From the NCBI GenBank assembly GCA_030042335.1, contig JASHZW010000125.1, forward strand, positions 1 to 6,270: a DNA stretch of 6,270 bases, written 5' to 3'. This stretch comes from Nitrososphaerales archaeon (GTDB lineage Archaea; Thermoproteota; Nitrososphaeria; Nitrososphaerales; UBA183). The notes under the pieces were generated by a model. That model was not told the DNA's origin. It saw nothing but the letters and a program-made list of their open reading frames with translations, and did no database searches. A program made the position numbers and the translations under genes. Positions 4,512 to 6,270 of this stretch are shown here, one piece after another (position 1 is the first letter of the stretch; each line of letters begins with the position of its first letter).

Positions 4512-6270
4512 TCAGGTCTGACCCTTGGCCCTCTTCCGGGGCTTCTTCTTCCATATGAACAGCGAGAGGGAGCCGACCGCCCCTCCACTCGCCCCGCCGA
4601 TGAGGGCAGGGGCCATGCTGGAGGCCTTCGTCAGCTGGTCGACTATCCCGGCCATGTCGGTCAGCGCCGCGCCGACCGGTGGCGCGTACTTGTCGACTAC
4701 GCCGACCGCGTCTGAGAGGGCGGCTACGACAGGGGAGACGAAGGCGTCTAGGGTCTTCACGGAGTCAGATAGGGCTGCGACGACGGGAGACTGGTAGGCC
4801 CCCGAGACGTTCACCGAATCGGTAAGGGCGCCCGAGGCCGGGGGAACGTTTGCCGCAGTCACAGCCATGCCGTCCTGAAGAGTCACCTGCACGCTGATTC
4901 CGGGGGTGCTCGCCGGCTCGACCTGGAGAGTGTACACCGGTTGGACGCACGTCCCGGAGCAGTCCTCTCCTGCGGGCCAGACTATGTCATTCATGGTGAT
5001 GGTGTACGTCCCTACAGGTACTGCAGGACTCACCGTTATGGTCACGGCGAACGGCTGGGTAGGGGGTGCTCCGTACCATCCCGAAGCGGGGTTGAAGGAG
5101 ACTGAGATGCCAGGCGGGTTTCCGACGACCGTGGCGGTCGCGATCTCGATGTCGGCGGAGCTGCCCAAGACCGTGGGTATCAGCGTGGTAGATAGAGTGC
5201 CGCCGAGGCCGGCTTGGACCCCGCCCGAATCGGGACTGAGAACCAGTTTGGTCAGCTTATCGGGTGGTGCGGGAGGCGCGACCGAGGTCGACGCCGTGGA
5301 CGAGGTTGACGAAGAGGACGAAGAGCTTGACGATGACGACGAAGATGATGATGATGATGAAGATGAACTCGAAGCAGACGAAGAGGATGACGATGAGGAG
5401 GAGGAAGATGAGGAGGAGGACGATGAACTAGAAGTTGTTGTTGAGGTAGACGGGCAACCAGGAGTCGATGAGGATTCCGAACAAGCGCTCTGAGAGGAAG
5501 TCGGGCCGACAGTCACCCCGCCAGTCGTGACAATCGTCAGACTGGACTCGAAGCTTACCTGGGCGGAATCGGGGGCTCCCGTGGAATACAGGGGGTCGCA
5601 TAAGGATGGATTATAGCATTCCACGCCGTCCTGCGCACTCACCGAGTTCCCCAGGTATACCTCCCAGCTGACCGACTCTCCGCTCGTGACGGAACTCCCG
5701 GGCGCCAGACTGCCCGTCATAGAGAAGGGTTCGGTAGCGGTCAGGATGCCATAGGTCGTCGTGCCGCTGCCTCCCGGTGGAGCCACGGTACAGCCAGAGG
5801 TCGCAGAATCGTACCCGCCTCCACACGAAACGGAGTCCTCGCCATCGACAGTGCCGCCTGTCGTAAGGATAGTGAGCTGAGGTATTATGTCCGCGGACGC
5901 CCCGTTCTCATCGTTTGTGGCAGTGGATCCGTACTGGACGGTTGCCGTGGCTGACCCGGTAAAGTTGTAATCGAACGATATACACGGCGAGAGGTCCGTG
6001 GTAGACCCATCACAGCTACCACTGAAGACTGCGGAGTCTATGACTTCGGGCTCCAGGTCCTCGCCGCAGGGTCCGGAAACCTCTTGGTTGTTGGTAGCAC
6101 TGGCGGTCCCCGACGTCGTTTCGTTTATCGCACTTGCGGTCCCCGATTCCGTAAAGGAGCAGGCCTGGTCATCGGTGGGGTTGGTGCCGGACCCCGAGTC
6201 AGAGCCGCTCACCGCCGCGTAACCCGAACCGCCGACCTGTCCAGATGTAAGATAAATCTCCGAAGTGAAC
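4512..6270 (-). CDS. Ser/Thr-rich cell-surface protein with C-terminal membrane anchor (N-terminus outside window)
   Basis: The frame is open to the right edge, so the N-terminus and any signal peptide are missing; 585 residues are visible. In order they are: a Gly/Ser/Thr-rich region with paired cysteines, two beta-rich segments each ending in LTI(L/V)TTGG, and a 42-residue poly-Ser linker broken by one Ala. Then come an Ig-like domain of about 125 residues (LVLSPDSGG to VPVGTYTITM and YTLQVEP), a stalk of 18-residue repeats, a hydrophobic stretch (APALIGGASGGAVGSLSLFIW) and a basic tail KKKPRKRAK. This layout is that of an archaeal envelope protein held by a C-terminal membrane helix, positive tail inside. 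The 'ALSDSV' style repeats resemble those of thaumarchaeal surface proteins. A GTG at 6212 is not the start, since similar sequence continues upstream without a stop. Function (S-layer, adhesion) is unknown; the Ser/Thr residues could be O-glycosylated. Confidence 0.88.
   Translation of the reverse strand, partial: FTSEIYLTSGQVGGSGYAAVSGSDSGSGTNPTDDQACSFTESGTASAINETTSGTASATNNQEVSGPCGEDLEPEVIDSAVFSGSCDGSTTDLSPCISFDYNFTGSATATVQYGSTATNDENGASADIIPQLTILTTGGTVDGEDSVSCGGGYDSATSGCTVAPPGGSGTTTYGILTATEPFSMTGSLAPGSSVTSGESVSWEVYLGNSVSAQDGVECYNPSLCDPLYSTGAPDSAQVSFESSLTIVTTGGVTVGPTSSQSACSESSSTPGCPSTSTTTSSSSSSSSSSSSSSSSSSSASSSSSSSSSSSSSSSSSSSSSSTSSTASTSVAPPAPPDKLTKLVLSPDSGGVQAGLGGTLSTTLIPTVLGSSADIEIATATVVGNPPGISVSFNPASGWYGAPPTQPFAVTITVSPAVPVGTYTITMNDIVWPAGEDCSGTCVQPVYTLQVEPASTPGISVQVTLQDGMAVTAANVPPASGALTDSVNVSGAYQSPVVAALSDSVKTLDAFVSPVVAALSDAVGVVDKYAPPVGAALTDMAGIVDQLTKASSMAPALIGGASGGAVGSLSLFIWKKKPRKRAKGQT
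4632..4829 (-). repeat. 18-residue (54-bp) tandem repeats in the surface-protein stalk
   Basis: Three full units and a partial fourth follow without gaps: ALTDSVNVSGAYQSPVVA (4829-4776), ALSDSVKTLDAFVSPVVA (4775-4722), ALSDAVGVVDKYAPPVGA (4721-4668) and ALTDMAGIVDQL (4667-4632). Each is exactly 54 bp. The A-L-(S/T)-D start and the PPV/SPV end are kept while the middles differ, so the array is old enough to have diverged. It sits between the Ig-like domain and the membrane anchor. Confidence 0.8.
5307..5432 (-). repeat. Poly-serine linker (19 Ser, Ala, 22 Ser)
   Basis: On the minus strand, 126 bp encode 42 residues: 19 Ser, one Ala (codon at 5375-5373) and 22 Ser. TCA, TCG, TCT, TCC, AGC and AGT are all used, so the tract is not a fresh single-triplet expansion. 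It is flanked by STSTTT and TSSTASTS. A flexible, possibly glycosylated spacer in the cell envelope is the likely role. Confidence 0.9.

Noticed and set aside
4906..5493. Plus-strand frame of 195 codons with a long Asp/Glu-rich run
   Set aside because: It is the antisense reading of the surface-protein gene; the acidic run is simply the complement of the poly-Ser codons. No promoter or family match.

Overview
The window looks like chromosomal DNA of an archaeon from the TACK group, most probably a thaumarchaeote or a close relative. The evidence is a family B DNA polymerase C-terminus, an eL13 (L13e) ribosomal protein gene (absent from most Euryarchaeota), an archaeal OGG-type 8-oxoguanine glycosylase, TATA boxes about 24-32 bp before start codons with no clear Shine-Dalgarno sites (leaderless-type transcripts), and a surface protein with the 'ALSDSV' repeat style common in thaumarchaeal envelope proteins. 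The phylum is inferred from gene content, not shown.

Layout from left to right. The C-terminus of a B-family DNA polymerase enters from the left edge on + and stops at 357. A small convergent minus-strand reading frame ends 3 bp beyond it and may be a truncated gene. A free-standing LAGLIDADG homing endonuclease with an N-terminal HTH follows on + (553-1464). Twenty bp after its stop, on the opposite strand, lies a tRNA-Tyr(GUA) gene (1485-1641). It is split into four exons (23, 15, 22 and 14 nt) by three introns of 18, 44 and 21 nt. Each intron fits a bulge-helix-bulge splicing motif: one in the D stem (22/23), one at the canonical 37/38 site, and one in the T loop (59/60). Spliced, it gives a 74-nt tRNA with C1:G72 and A73, the archaeal tRNA-Tyr signature. 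This is the least obvious and most interesting element here.

Between the tRNA and the next gene (1698-1995) is what looks like a decayed small membrane-protein gene on the minus strand. Next come a ThiF/MoeB/HesA-type ubiquitin-like-protein activating enzyme (minus, TTG start at 2997) and a divergent eL13 gene (plus, from 3058). One central TTTAAA box sits about 30 bp from both start codons and probably serves both. The eL13 gene and the convergent OGG glycosylase gene share a single CTAG as overlapping stop codons. A 111-bp gap with a perfect 8-bp dyad and the OGG TATA box precedes a large cell-surface protein gene (minus, 4512 to beyond the right edge). That protein has duplicated beta-rich segments, a 42-residue poly-Ser linker, an Ig-like domain, an 18-residue tandem-repeat stalk and a C-terminal membrane anchor with a basic tail.

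Functionally this is a core-information neighbourhood (replication, translation, base-excision repair, sulfur-carrier or ubiquitin-like protein activation) with one mobile-type gene and one envelope gene. Nothing shows that all of them act in one pathway.
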